DNA of 54,529 bases from Clostridiales bacterium UBA4706 (GCA_002404605.1 DHKA01000063.1:1-54529), one strand, 5' to 3'; positions 42,595 to 52,508 are shown, counted from the stretch's first letter. The notes: generated from the sequence alone by a model not told the origin. Numbers and translations: made by a program.

Positions 42595-43512
42595 ATGAAA
42601 GCAAGAGACCTGAACAAATACCAGGGGATTTTCCCGGCCTTCTATGCATGCTATGACGACACCGGAGAGGTATCGCCTGACCGAGCGCGGGCGTTTACGG
42701 AATACCTCATTAGGAAAGGCGTGAACGGCCTTTATGTCGGCGGCTCCTCCGGCGAATGCATCTATCATTCCGTAGCGGAGCGCAAGGTGCTGCTGGAAGC
42801 CGTCATCGCCCAGGCCGCCGGGCGCATCACGATCATCGCGCACGTTGCCTGCAACAACACGCGCGACAGCATGGAGCTTGCCGCCCATGCGGAGAGGGCC
42901 GGCGCGGACTGCATCGCCGCCATACCGCCGATCTACTTCCATCTGCCGGACCGCGCGATCGCACAGTATTGGACCGATATTGCCTCCGCCGCGCCGAATA
43001 CGGATTTCATCATCTACAACATCCCGCAGCTCGCCGGCACAGCGCTGAACAGCTCTCTTCTCCGCACGATGCTCGCCGTGCCGACCGTGATCGGTGTGAA
43101 GAACTCCTCCATGCCGATACAGGACATTGAGATGTGGCGCGACGAGGGCGCGATCGTTTTCAACGGTCCGGACGAGCAGCTTCTCTCCGGTCTCGCCGCG
43201 GGCGCGGTCGGCGGCATCGGCGGTACGTACGCCGCCATGCCGGAGCTGTACGAGCGCATCTTCGCCCTTGTCCGCAGCGGCGATATTCTCCCCGCGCGCG
43301 ACATTCAGGACGCCTGCTGCCATATCATTTACAAAATGTGTTCCGGGCAGGGCAACATGTACGCCATGATCAAGGAGATCCTCCGTCTCCGCGGCGCACC
43401 GGACATTGGCGGCGTCCGTGCGCCGCTCTATCCTCTCCAGCCGGGCGACGAGGCTATCGCTGCCTCGTGCGCCGCGGACATCGACACCGCGATCGCAAAG
43501 TTCTGCAAATAA
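42595..43512 (+). CDS. nanA: N-acetylneuraminate lyase (DapA/NanA family)
   Basis: A 305-residue class I aldolase that should split N-acetylneuraminate into N-acetylmannosamine and pyruvate. Key residues align with E. coli NanA: the GGSSGE pyruvate-binding motif (49-54), Tyr141 in YNIPQLAG and the Schiff-base Lys169 in GVKNSS; FNGPDEQLLSGLAAGAVGGI matches the NanA FNG/YDE region better than DapA. The ATG at 42595 follows AAGGAGTG. It closes the transporter operon. Other DapA-family aldolases cannot be fully excluded, but the epimerase neighbour strongly supports NanA. Confidence 0.88.
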   Translation: MKARDLNKYQGIFPAFYACYDDTGEVSPDRARAFTEYLIRKGVNGLYVGGSSGECIYHSVAERKVLLEAVIAQAAGRITIIAHVACNNTRDSMELAAHAERAGADCIAAIPPIYFHLPDRAIAQYWTDIASAAPNTDFIIYNIPQLAGTALNSSLLRTMLAVPTVIGVKNSSMPIQDIEMWRDEGAIVFNGPDEQLLSGLAAGAVGGIGGTYAAMPELYERIFALVRSGDILPARDIQDACCHIIYKMCSGQGNMYAMIKEILRLRGAPDIGGVRAPLYPLQPGDEAIAASCAADIDTAIAKFCK

Positions 43513-43535
43513 AACGCCTACTTTTACCGCATGCG

Positions 43536-43577
43536 AAAAACCGGCCCATCCGCTTGCCACGGATGAGCCGGTTTTTG
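43536..43577. terminator. Bidirectional terminator after nanA
   Basis: AAAAACCGGC(C)CATCCG pairs with CGGATGAGCCGGTTTTT; T-runs on both strands, serving nanA and the converging exporter operon. Confidence 0.9.
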
Positions 43578-43583
43578 TATGCA

Positions 43584-43807
43584 TTATGTTTTTCCGAAGG
43601 CGTCCATAGCGCCGTCGCGCAGCGTTCCAAGAAGGTCGCTTTTTTCCCGGAGGATGAACCGCCGAGCAGCGAGCCGAGAATGTCCGAAAGGCCGGTCGTC
43701 TCGCCCTTGAGGAGACTGACCGCCGCTTTTTTCGTGTCGGCGTCTGCCGCGCGGTACAGCTCCAGGAGCTTCTTTTCCGCCGCGTTGGTCGAGACAAAGC
43801 GCTTCAC
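43584..43807 (-). pseudogene. Small uncharacterised gene with a frameshift at an A6 run
   Basis: From a GTG at 43807 the frame reads MKRFVSTNAAEKKLLELYRA, a helical stretch with LLKGETTGLSDILGSLL and GGSSSGKK. At the coding-strand run GGGAAAAAAGC (plus-strand T-run 43640-43645) the natural continuation DLLGTLRDGAMDAFGKT, ending in TAA at 43584-43586, lies in another frame. One additional A would give a coherent 74-residue protein ending just before the terminator. Either a real mutation, a sequencing error or slippage at the homopolymer explains it. It is last in the exporter operon; function unknown. Confidence 0.65.
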
Positions 43808-43826
43808 GCGAAAAGGTATGCCCCGC

Positions 43827-45077
<1,251 letters not shown>

Positions 45078-45092
45078 TGCACCCGCCCCCTT

Positions 45093-46670
45093 TCAGTAAT
45101 TATAGAACGACGCGGTATCGGAGATCTCGGTCTTTGCCCCGGCGCGGATGCGGTTGCCGTACGGGAAGGCGATGTATTCTTCGCCGGTGAGACCGCTGTT
45201 GATCTGCGTATACGAGCCCCAGAGCGACCGCCCGGTCGATACGGCGCGCTTTTCGAGCTTGCCGTTCGCATCCATGACATATACAAAGCTCCCGCCGCCC
45301 TCGCGTCGAATGAACATGTTCTGGAGATACAGCCCGGAGGCGCTGCCGCCGAAGGGATTGTATGTGATGTTCACATACTCGCCCTCACGGACAGGCGTGT
45401 CCTCATCGAGATACACGGTGAACGGATAGAGCGAGGCGTTGCTGTTGCCCTGGCTCCAATGGTAGTAGTCGCCGTTCTCCTCGACCGGGTATTCGGAAAT
45501 GCTGACGATCTTCGCCTCGGTCTGCGAGTACGTCTGCCACGACATCACCGTGACCGTATCGCCGACATGGAGCGTTTCGAGCTCCGTTTCGCTCATCGCG
45601 CCGGTGACATAGTATCCGCCGCCGCCGGAAATGAGCACCGCCGGGAGCTGTTCCTCGCGCGCCTGATCGGGGCTGCGGATCGTTTTCACCACGCCGTCGA
45701 TCTTGCTGTAGACCACGCCGTTGTTGATCTCAAATTCGAGCGTTTCGTATTCGAGCCGCGCTTTTTTGAGATCGAGCTCTGTCTGGTAGATCTTCTCCTG
45801 CGCTTCGCGGCGCATGGCGATGAGTTCGTTGTAGGTGTAGCTCGGCGTCGTGTCGATGTAGGTGTCACCGCCGTCGTCGATATCGTCGCCGCCGTCATCC
45901 GGCGCTGTGCCGTCATCAAAGCGACCGTAAGCCTCGTCCACCTTGAAGGCCACCGAGCCGTCGCTCTGGCGGACGAACACCATGCCCCAGCTGCGGAGAA
46001 TGTCGCCGTCCGGGGAATCGCCGTCGCGGACCTCAAACACGACATACGCCGTGCTGCCGCCCGCTTTCGTCAGGAGCGAATCGATAAAGGCGCTGTCATA
46101 GGCGCAGTCGTCGCTCCATATATAAAAGAACGGGCTGTCTTTCGTACCGTCGCCGCCGCGGAAATACGGCACATCCACCGGTGTGAGCGGCGGCGTATCC
46201 GGCTCTTCGTCGGGGAGCGGATCGGGCTGCGGGACGTAAAGCCGGTAGTTGTTCACCTTGACAAGATTGGCGTTCGCCTCGTCGAGCGCGATCTCGAGCT
46301 TCTGCACGGAGATCCTCGCTCGCTCGAGCTGCAGGTCGGTGAGCGTCGTGTCGTAGGAGAGGATCGGGTCGCCGACCTTGACGGTGTCGCCCTCGTGTAC
46401 ATAGTACTTGGTGATCTTCTGCGTTTCCGAAACGTAGATCGACTGCATTTTATCGGGCTTTACAAGGCCCTGCGTCTCCGCCTGGTCGTCGGCGTAGTTC
46501 GTGCAGAACTCCATGATCGGATAGACCTTCACCTTGCCGCCGCTGCCGCGGACGAGAAGCAGTATGCCGTACACACCGCCGCCGACGAGCGCGGCGATCA
46601 GCACACCGGCGATCGTCCGGCGCAGCCATTCCGGGAGATTACTGAGAAACGTTATCTTTCCCTTTTTCAT
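45093..46670 (-). CDS. Membrane-anchored periplasmic adaptor (HlyD/YknX-like) with inserted domain
   Basis: A 525-residue adaptor. It has one N-terminal membrane helix (about 18-40) and the usual lipoyl/beta-barrel parts: MQSIYVSETQKITKYYVHEG then DTVKVGDPIL in the first half and DGVVKTIRSPDQ in the second. Between the two coiled-coil arms (about 100-140 and 288-325) sits a non-standard insertion, about 145-285, with a Pro/Asp linker, a WSDDCAYDSAFIDSLL block, a FEVRDGDSPDGDILRSWGMV block and an acidic DDGGDDIDDGGD tract. I do not recognise that domain. The gene overlaps the ATPase gene by 32 bases. Confidence 0.85.
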   Translation of the reverse strand: MKKGKITFLSNLPEWLRRTIAGVLIAALVGGGVYGILLLVRGSGGKVKVYPIMEFCTNYADDQAETQGLVKPDKMQSIYVSETQKITKYYVHEGDTVKVGDPILSYDTTLTDLQLERARISVQKLEIALDEANANLVKVNNYRLYVPQPDPLPDEEPDTPPLTPVDVPYFRGGDGTKDSPFFYIWSDDCAYDSAFIDSLLTKAGGSTAYVVFEVRDGDSPDGDILRSWGMVFVRQSDGSVAFKVDEAYGRFDDGTAPDDGGDDIDDGGDTYIDTTPSYTYNELIAMRREAQEKIYQTELDLKKARLEYETLEFEINNGVVYSKIDGVVKTIRSPDQAREEQLPAVLISGGGGYYVTGAMSETELETLHVGDTVTVMSWQTYSQTEAKIVSISEYPVEENGDYYHWSQGNSNASLYPFTVYLDEDTPVREGEYVNITYNPFGGSASGLYLQNMFIRREGGGSFVYVMDANGKLEKRAVSTGRSLWGSYTQINSGLTGEEYIAFPYGNRIRAGAKTEISDTASFYNY

Positions 46671-47382
46671 CCGCTGCGCCTCCTTTCGTCATGTCGTACC
46701 GGTGCTTGTCCTCGTCGCCGCGGATCAACTCGCCGTCTAGGATGCGGTGGGTCTTTTTCGCGCAGTCGGCAATGTCCTGCGCGTGCGTGATGAGTACGAC
46801 CGTTGTTCCCTTCGCGTTCAGCTCGCCGAAGATCTGCATGACCTGGCGGCCCGAAGCGGAGTCCAGCGCGCCGGTCGGCTCGTCTGCGAGCAGGATGCGC
46901 GGCTTTGCGATCATCGCGCGGGCGATCGCCACGCGCTGGCACTGGCCGCCGGAGAGCTGGTTCGGGTAAAAGTCCATACGCTCTTCCAGCCCCACGCTTG
47001 CCAGTGCTTCCGCGGCGCGCTCGCGCCGTTCGCGGCGCGGCACGTTCGCATAGAGAAGCGGCAGCGCGACATTATCGAGCGCCGTGAGCTTCGGCAGAAG
47101 ATAGAAGCTCTGGAACACGAAACCGATCATCTGGTTTCGGATATCGGCGAGCCGGTCGTCCGAGGCCGAGGACACGTCCTCCCCGGCAAGCACATAAGTA
47201 CCGGAGGTCGGCGTATCGAGACAGCCGATGATGTTCATAAGCGTTGTTTTTCCGGACCCGGAGGGCCCCATGATGGCAAGATAATCCCCGTCGTCGATCT
47301 CGAGAGAAATATTCTTGAGGATGTGTACAACGTCCTTACCCTGGGGATAATCCTTGCAGATATTGCGCATTTCCAGAAGCAT
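46639..47382 (-). CDS. ABC transporter ATP-binding protein (MacB/YknY/LolD-like)
   Basis: A 247-residue ATPase: Walker A GPSGSGKTT (39-47), FVFQSFYLLPKL, signature LSGGQCQR, Walker B ILLADEPTGALDSASG and TTVVLITHAQD. This LolD-like set energises MacB permeases. Its ATG shares bases with the stop of the lipoprotein adaptor gene and its 3' end overlaps the second adaptor, so the operon is translationally coupled. Confidence 0.94.
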   Translation of the reverse strand: MLLEMRNICKDYPQGKDVVHILKNISLEIDDGDYLAIMGPSGSGKTTLMNIIGCLDTPTSGTYVLAGEDVSSASDDRLADIRNQMIGFVFQSFYLLPKLTALDNVALPLLYANVPRRERRERAAEALASVGLEERMDFYPNQLSGGQCQRVAIARAMIAKPRILLADEPTGALDSASGRQVMQIFGELNAKGTTVVLITHAQDIADCAKKTHRILDGELIRGDEDKHRYDMTKGGAADEKGKDNVSQ

Positions 47383-48794
47383 TACGCCACGCTCCCCTCC
47401 GCATTCGCCGCGGCGTCTTCCGCCGGAGCGTCCTCCGGCACAGCGGTGTCATCGGCAGCCGGAGCATCCTCCGGTACAACGGCGTCTTCCGCCGGAGCGT
47501 CAATCTCGCCCGGGTCGCCGAAGAGTGAGGCATCCGGCTCTTCCACGAACGCATCCCCGTCGGAGGCGTCGCCGTCGGAGGCGTAGTATCCGCCGGGCAT
47601 AACGGCAAAGCCGCCCGCGTTGCCGCCGGAAACATAGCCGGAGTTATCCTCATAGGTCTGCGTGTGCATGCCCGCAGAGAGGCCGTCCATCGGGAAGGCA
47701 ATATAATCGCTTTCCTTCAGACCGGAGAGGATCTGGTATTCGCCCCGCTCGGCGTCGTAGTCGCCAAGGGATACGCTGCGCTTTTCCAGCCGGTCGCGCC
47801 CGTTCGCCGCCCAGACATAGGGCGAGGAATCGGCGTCCACGATATAGTACTCCGGCAGCCACAGTCCCTCGCGGACCTCCTGCTGGCCGTAGTCCGGCTC
47901 AATGTACACGTGCTGGCCGAGAATGAGGCCGGTCACGTCGTTGAGCTTGACATAGAACGGGTACTTGGACGAACTCGTCATCTCGTCGCTGCCAGAACCG
48001 TAGTAATAGCGGTTATTGTTGTTTTCGACCTCGGTCTCCCAGTCGATGCTCTCGAGCACGCCGCTCCACGTGACGCTCTCGTCAAGGCGCGAACGAACCA
48101 GCACGTTCATTCCCTCGGAAAGCGTGCCTACATTCAGTTCGTTGATCGTGCCCTTGACCTGGTAGGTCGTCATGTCCATGATAGTGATATAAGCATCGCT
48201 GCTGCCCGTATCACCATAGCCGGAGGTGTCGTCCGAATCCTTGACGCTCATCACGCGCCCGGAGATCGGCGCGCGAACGTCGGTATCCTGCAGCGCCTCC
48301 TGCAGGTTCTCGATCTCCTTCTCCTTAAGACCCTTATTGTATGTTGCCTCGCGCACGTTCGCCTGCAGCTCCTGGATCTGGAGCGAGTAGGTGAGCTGCT
48401 GCGCCGCGGGTGCGGCGTCGCGCTGGCGCTCGAGATTGGGGATGTCCTCCTCGGCGTTGGAGATCGTGTTCTCGTAGCCCTCGAGTTCGAGCAGGAGCTT
48501 GCTGAGCTGAAGCTCCATGGCCTCGTTGTCGTAGCAGAAGAGCACATCGCCCTCGGTGACAAAGTCGCCTTCCTTGACGTAGGTCTCCAAAACCTGTTTG
48601 TCGCCCTTTTTGACCGTTGCCGTTTCGCCTGAAACGACAATACCGGCGTACCGGTTCACCAGCCCCACAGAGCCCTGCGAGGTGATGTCCGATACCTTCT
48701 GGACGGTGACGGCGTCCTCGGCATTGCCACCGCAGCCGGTCATAACGCCGAGCAGCAGGCAAGCGCCGAGGAGAATGGCAAGCAGCTTTTTCAT
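47382..48794 (-). CDS. Adaptor lipoprotein (HlyD/MacA family)
   Basis: A 470-residue membrane-fusion-type adaptor carrying a lipoprotein signal (lipobox VMTGC, Cys21) rather than a membrane helix. Lipoyl halves (VLETYVKEGDFVTEGDVLFC and VRAPISGRVMSVKD) flank a coiled coil (about 92-170, LQLSKLLLELEGYENTISNA then EEDIPNLERQRD). The C-terminus is a 60-residue Ala/Glu/Asp/Pro low-complexity tail with repeated PEDAPA units. AGGAGGAA precedes the ATG. It is the first gene of the exporter operon, which also has a second, differently anchored adaptor. Confidence 0.9.
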   Translation of the reverse strand: MKKLLAILLGACLLLGVMTGCGGNAEDAVTVQKVSDITSQGSVGLVNRYAGIVVSGETATVKKGDKQVLETYVKEGDFVTEGDVLFCYDNEAMELQLSKLLLELEGYENTISNAEEDIPNLERQRDAAPAAQQLTYSLQIQELQANVREATYNKGLKEKEIENLQEALQDTDVRAPISGRVMSVKDSDDTSGYGDTGSSDAYITIMDMTTYQVKGTINELNVGTLSEGMNVLVRSRLDESVTWSGVLESIDWETEVENNNNRYYYGSGSDEMTSSSKYPFYVKLNDVTGLILGQHVYIEPDYGQQEVREGLWLPEYYIVDADSSPYVWAANGRDRLEKRSVSLGDYDAERGEYQILSGLKESDYIAFPMDGLSAGMHTQTYEDNSGYVSGGNAGGFAVMPGGYYASDGDASDGDAFVEEPDASLFGDPGEIDAPAEDAVVPEDAPAADDTAVPEDAPAEDAAANAEGSVA

Positions 48795-48895
48795 GTATGT
48801 TCCTCCTGTACTTTCAGGATGTTTTGCTTACTATTTCTATGACGCACCCCGGCGCGGAAAAGTTCGCTTCTCTCTGCCGAAGGCACCGAAAATAA

Positions 48896-49179
48896 AAGCG
48901 ACGCGTCGATTGACAAGGGCACACGCGGTTCTGCCAGGCGGAAATGCCCTCATACCGCGTCAAAGACCTTGAGAATACACAAAGTATTCCCTGCGGCCTT
49001 TTCCTTGTCTGCGAGCATTTCTGCTCCGGCAGAACTGCTTCGCATCGGACAGCCTTGGATTTTCGAGGGATTTTTGTTCTTCTTTGGCGACGGCGGGCTG
49101 GCGCCCGCCTAGACAAAAAGGGCAAAAAGCACCGAAAAGACTGTCTGTCCGACGTGCGTGTCCTTGTTAATCGTCGCTT
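48896..49179. mobile_element. 284-bp non-coding element with terminal inverted repeats (MITE-like or structured RNA)
   Basis: The 453-base gap between the exporter operon and pepT contains no gene. Its core is bounded by related inverted ends: left AAGCGACG-(CGTCG)-ATTGACAAGG-(GC)-ACACGC (48896-48926) and right, reverse-complemented, AAGCGACG-ATTAACAAGG-ACACGC (49156-49179), which agree at 23 of 24 positions outside two short insertions. Inside is a nested hairpin at about 49006-49051 (TTCTGC-TCCG-GCAGAA core with longer arms) and a GCGGGC/GCCCGC hairpin near 49090-49106. No clear target-site duplication was seen. It could be a miniature transposon remnant, an interspersed repeat of the genome, or a structured RNA. 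Confidence 0.5.
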
Positions 49180-49205
49180 GCATTTTACCACAAAAATGCT
49201 ATATT
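49178..49205 (+). promoter_or_regulatory. Candidate promoter of pepT
   Basis: TTGCAT (49178-49183), 16 bp, TATATT (49200-49205), at the right edge of the inverted-repeat element. Confidence 0.55.
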
Positions 49206-49247
49206 GGATATACGAAAAATAACGTCGAAAACGGAGGTATTCCCATT

Positions 49248-50465
49248 ATGACCTGCAAGGAAAGATTTCTCAAATACATCGCCGTGTCCACTGCGTCCGA
49301 TGAGGACAGCACCGAAAGCCCGTCCACGGCCCGGCAGCTGGAGCTCTCGCGCCGTCTGGCCGAGGAAATGCTCTCCATGGGCTTGAAGAACGTCCACATG
49401 GACAGCTGCGGCAATGCCATCGGCACGCTTCCCGCCACGGAGGGCGTCAAGGCCGCCGGAACGCTCGCGCTCATCGCGCATGTGGATACCTCTCCCGCCG
49501 CGAGCGGCGAGGGCGTGAACGCCCGTGAGGTACTCTATACCGGCGAGGACATTGAGCTCGGCCACGGCGTCATTCTCTCGGAAAAGCAGTTCCCCGCCAT
49601 GAAGGATGTGCGCGGACAGGTGCTGCTCGTAACCGACGGCTCCACGCTGCTCGGCGCGGACGACAAGGCTGGCGTTGCCGAAATTATGACGGCGGTGGAA
49701 AAGCTCATCGCCTCCGGCGCGCCGCACGGCGAGCTGCGCATCGTGTTCACGACCGACGAGGAAGTTGGCCGCGGCACGGAGGGGCTGGACGTGAAAGATC
49801 TTGCGTGCGACTGGGGCTACACCGTGGACGGCGGCGAGCTCGGCGTTTACGAATACGAAAACTTCAATGCCGCCGCGGCGATCGTCCGCGTGCACGGCGT
49901 CGGCATTCATCCCGGCAGCGCGAAGAACATTATGAAAAATGCCGCGACGATTGCCATGGAGCTGCATTCCCTTCTCCCTGCTGACGAGGTGCCGGAGAAG
50001 ACCGAGGGCTATGAAGGCTTCATCCATCTCACCGACATGTCCGGCGACGTGGTGGAGGCCGAGCTTCACTATATCATCCGCGACCACGACCGCACGCTCT
50101 TTGAAGAGAAGAAGGCGTGCGTCCGCGCCGCCGTGGAAGAGATCAACCGCCGCTACGGTGCGGGGACCGCCGAGGCCGAGATCACCGACACCTACTACAA
50201 CATGCGCGAAAAGATCGAGCCGCACCGCCATCTGCTCGACCGCGCCGAGGCCGCCTACCGCGCCTGCGGCGTAGCTCCGCGCACCGAAGCGATCCGCGGC
50301 GGCACGGACGGCGCGGTGCTCACATGGATGGGCCTTCCCTGCCCGAACCTTTCGACCGGCGGCTACAACTACCACGGCGTACACGAATTCATTCCCGTGG
50401 ACAGTCTCGCCGTCATGCCCGACGTGCTGCTGGAGATCATCGGCAGCTTCGTGGAAAACGCCTGA
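49248..50465 (+). CDS. pepT: Peptidase T (tripeptide aminopeptidase)
   Basis: A 405-residue M20B zinc metallopeptidase releasing the N-terminal residue of tripeptides in the cytoplasm. H78 and D80 (AHVDTSP) are the first metal ligand and its helper, GADDKAG carries the bridging Asp, TDEEVGRG the catalytic and metal Glu, followed by the dimerisation domain and GGTDGAVLTWMGLPCPN near the end. I chose the ATG at 49248 (GGAGG upstream); a longer frame upstream lacks homology. capA follows after 15 bases. Confidence 0.95.
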   Translation: MTCKERFLKYIAVSTASDEDSTESPSTARQLELSRRLAEEMLSMGLKNVHMDSCGNAIGTLPATEGVKAAGTLALIAHVDTSPAASGEGVNAREVLYTGEDIELGHGVILSEKQFPAMKDVRGQVLLVTDGSTLLGADDKAGVAEIMTAVEKLIASGAPHGELRIVFTTDEEVGRGTEGLDVKDLACDWGYTVDGGELGVYEYENFNAAAAIVRVHGVGIHPGSAKNIMKNAATIAMELHSLLPADEVPEKTEGYEGFIHLTDMSGDVVEAELHYIIRDHDRTLFEEKKACVRAAVEEINRRYGAGTAEAEITDTYYNMREKIEPHRHLLDRAEAAYRACGVAPRTEAIRGGTDGAVLTWMGLPCPNLSTGGYNYHGVHEFIPVDSLAVMPDVLLEIIGSFVENA

Positions 50466-50480
50466 TCCCCGGAGGATATC

Positions 50481-51665
50481 ATGTCCAGAACATCGATCCT
50501 CATCGCCAAGATCCTGGCGGTGATCCTGCTCGCGGTGCTGCTCACCAGCGCGGCGCTCTCGCCGCGCTGGGCGGCGCGACCGGAGGATGTACGCGTTCCG
50601 GCGCCGACGGCGCTCCCGACTGCGGAACCCACGCCGACACCATCGCCGACGCCGACCCCTACCCCGGAGCCTACGGCAACGCCCACTCCCACACCGACGC
50701 CCACGCCGGAGCCGACGCCAATCGAATATACGATCTCCATGGTGGGCGACTGTACGCTCGCAAGCTATCCGCAGGCGCGCTACTACGCCAACTCGTTTGA
50801 GAATGTTGTCGGCACGAACTGGGCATATCCCTTCTCCAACGTGCTCGACGTGACGGCGAACGACGATATGACGATCGTGAATCTCGAGTGCAGCATTTCG
50901 GACCTGTCCGCCGGATCCGCCTCCACCTTCTCGTTCCTCGCGCCGAAGGCGGCGACGGATATTCTCACGCTCGGCAGCGTGGAGTTTGCAACGACCGCGA
51001 ACAATCACGCGATGGACTTCGGCCAGCAGGTCTATGACGACACGCTCGCCAATCTCGATGCCGCCGGGATCGGTCACTGCGGCGAGGGCGAAGGCACGCT
51101 CTATACGACCGAAAGCGGTCTGACCGTCGGCGTATACGCCGTTTACAGCTGGCACACGCCGAGCGCCGAATCCGTCGCAGCGGGCGTCCGTTCTCTCAAG
51201 GACGCGGGCGCGGAGATCGTCGTCGTGAGCGCCCACTGGGGCAACGAGGCGAGCTATTACCAGAATGCCAATCAGGAAGAGGTGGGGCGTGCGGCGATCG
51301 ACGCGGGTGCGAGCATCGTGTTCGGCCACGGGCCGCACCGTCTCGAGCCGTTTGAAAAATACAACAACGGCATCATTTTCTACAGTCTCGGCAACTTCGT
51401 TTTCGGCGGCAACACCAACCCCGCCGACATGGACAGCGTGATCGCACAGGCGACCGTTACCCGTGATCCGGACGGGACGCTCTATCTCTCCTCGTTCAAC
51501 GTTCTGCCGTGCAGCATCAGCAGCAAAACAAACGAAAACGACTACTGCCCGACGCTTTTTGAACCCGGCACCGAGGAATATGACCGCGCCATGTCCAAGG
51601 TGGACGGCTCGTGGACGGGCGCGAACAACGTGATCGACTACTCCTTCATGCACCCGGAAGGTTGA
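50481..51665 (+). CDS. CapA family protein (PGA_cap metallophosphatase fold)
   Basis: A 394-residue surface protein: one N-terminal membrane helix (about 7-27), a Thr/Pro/Glu linker made of PTPTPT-type repeats (about 40-80), and a PGA_cap domain with MVGDCTLAS, NLECSIS, TANNHAMDFG, SAHWGNEASYY, FGHGPHRLEP and YSLGNFVFGG, all conserved blocks of the fold. CapA relatives take part in poly-gamma-glutamate capsule formation, but orphan copies without capBC, as here, may be phosphoesterases. It is the second gene after pepT. Confidence 0.9.
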   Translation: MSRTSILIAKILAVILLAVLLTSAALSPRWAARPEDVRVPAPTALPTAEPTPTPSPTPTPTPEPTATPTPTPTPTPEPTPIEYTISMVGDCTLASYPQARYYANSFENVVGTNWAYPFSNVLDVTANDDMTIVNLECSISDLSAGSASTFSFLAPKAATDILTLGSVEFATTANNHAMDFGQQVYDDTLANLDAAGIGHCGEGEGTLYTTESGLTVGVYAVYSWHTPSAESVAAGVRSLKDAGAEIVVVSAHWGNEASYYQNANQEEVGRAAIDAGASIVFGHGPHRLEPFEKYNNGIIFYSLGNFVFGGNTNPADMDSVIAQATVTRDPDGTLYLSSFNVLPCSISSKTNENDYCPTLFEPGTEEYDRAMSKVDGSWTGANNVIDYSFMHPEG

Positions 51666-51681
51666 AATTTCAAAGCGGCAA

Positions 51682-51720
51682 AATGCCGCCGAAACCGGTC
51701 TGGTTTCGGCGGCATTACTT
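51682..51720. terminator. Bidirectional terminator between capA and yabR
   Basis: Perfect 15-bp stem AATGCCGCCGAAACC/GGTTTCGGCGGCATT around GGTCT. Confidence 0.88.
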
Positions 51721-51734
51721 TATGTCGGATATAT

Positions 51735-52217
51735 TTACTTGCGGCGGCGGCCTCCGGCGCGGCGGTCGGCATAGATCTTGCTGTCGTTGATCTTGCTATC
51801 GGACTGCTGCATGAAGTGCTTGAGCTTATCTTCAAAGCTGGTATCCCCGGTGGGCGGCGCGACTTCACCGCCGCGCGGCGCAGCGCTGCGGTAGGTGTTG
51901 GCCGGGCGCGGCGTGTAGGCAGGACGGGCGGCGTTCACCGATGGCTGAGCCGGACGTGGGGTATAGGCCGGGCGCGGTGCGCTCGGCTGGGCCTGCTTGA
52001 TGGAGAGATTGATCTTCCCCGCCTCGTTGACGCTTAGGATCTTCACCTTGACGGCGTCGCCGACATTCAGATAGTCGTTGACGTCGTTGACGTAGGCGTT
52101 GGCGATCTCCGAGATGTGTACAAGACCGCTCTTGCCGCCGGGAAGCAGTACGAACGCTCCGAATTTGGTGATGCCTGTGACTTTGCCTTCCTGAATCGCT
52201 CCGATTTCCAGCTCCAT
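51735..52217 (-). CDS. yabR: S1 RNA-binding domain protein (YabR-like)
   Basis: A 160-residue protein with one S1 domain at residues 1-75 (GKVTGITKFGAFVLLPGGKS then GLVHISEI), then a Pro/Ala/Arg-rich low-complexity tail containing repeated AYTPRPA units and a basic end RRAGGRRRK. It matches YabR (YugI-type) of Bacillus and holds the same place, next to divIC. Binding to RNA or the ribosome is expected; the precise role is unknown. Confidence 0.88.
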   Translation of the reverse strand: MELEIGAIQEGKVTGITKFGAFVLLPGGKSGLVHISEIANAYVNDVNDYLNVGDAVKVKILSVNEAGKINLSIKQAQPSAPRPAYTPRPAQPSVNAARPAYTPRPANTYRSAAPRGGEVAPPTGDTSFEDKLKHFMQQSDSKINDSKIYADRRAGGRRRK

Positions 52218-52244
52218 GGGGATTCCTTTCTCTTTTCTTTCAAT

Positions 52245-52508
52245 TTATTGATATATCCTGTCATCCGGCAGGACAAGACCAAGCCGTTCCCGCGCAAGTT
52301 CGGCGATGCGATCCGCATCGCCGCTGCGCTCAATCCGCTCACGCAAAGCCGCGTTGCTCTGCTCCAGCGCTTCGCAGCGCTCGCGTGTCTCTCGCAGAAG
52401 AAGCTCCGCTTCCTCCACGCGGATCGCCGTTGCAACATACCGCGCCGCGGCATAAACGAGCAGAATGGATAGAATGCAGCCAAAAAGGAACTTTATGCTT
52501 TTGCTCAT
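52245..52508 (-). CDS. divIC: Septum formation initiator DivIC/FtsB family
   Basis: An 87-residue single-pass membrane protein: helix at about 5-24 and a coiled coil at about 30-66 (EEAELLLRETRERCEALEQS) ending with the conserved ARERLGLVLPDD motif. It would work with FtsL/DivIB in the divisome. Its position between yabQ and yabR is as in Bacillus, which supports the name. Confidence 0.88.
   Translation of the reverse strand: MSKSIKFLFGCILSILLVYAAARYVATAIRVEEAELLLRETRERCEALEQSNAALRERIERSGDADRIAELARERLGLVLPDDRIYQ

Noticed and set aside
50600..50725. Short tandem repeats that might be a CRISPR-like or VNTR array
   Set aside because: They encode the Thr/Pro/Glu linker of the CapA-type protein; unit length is a few codons and there are no spacers.
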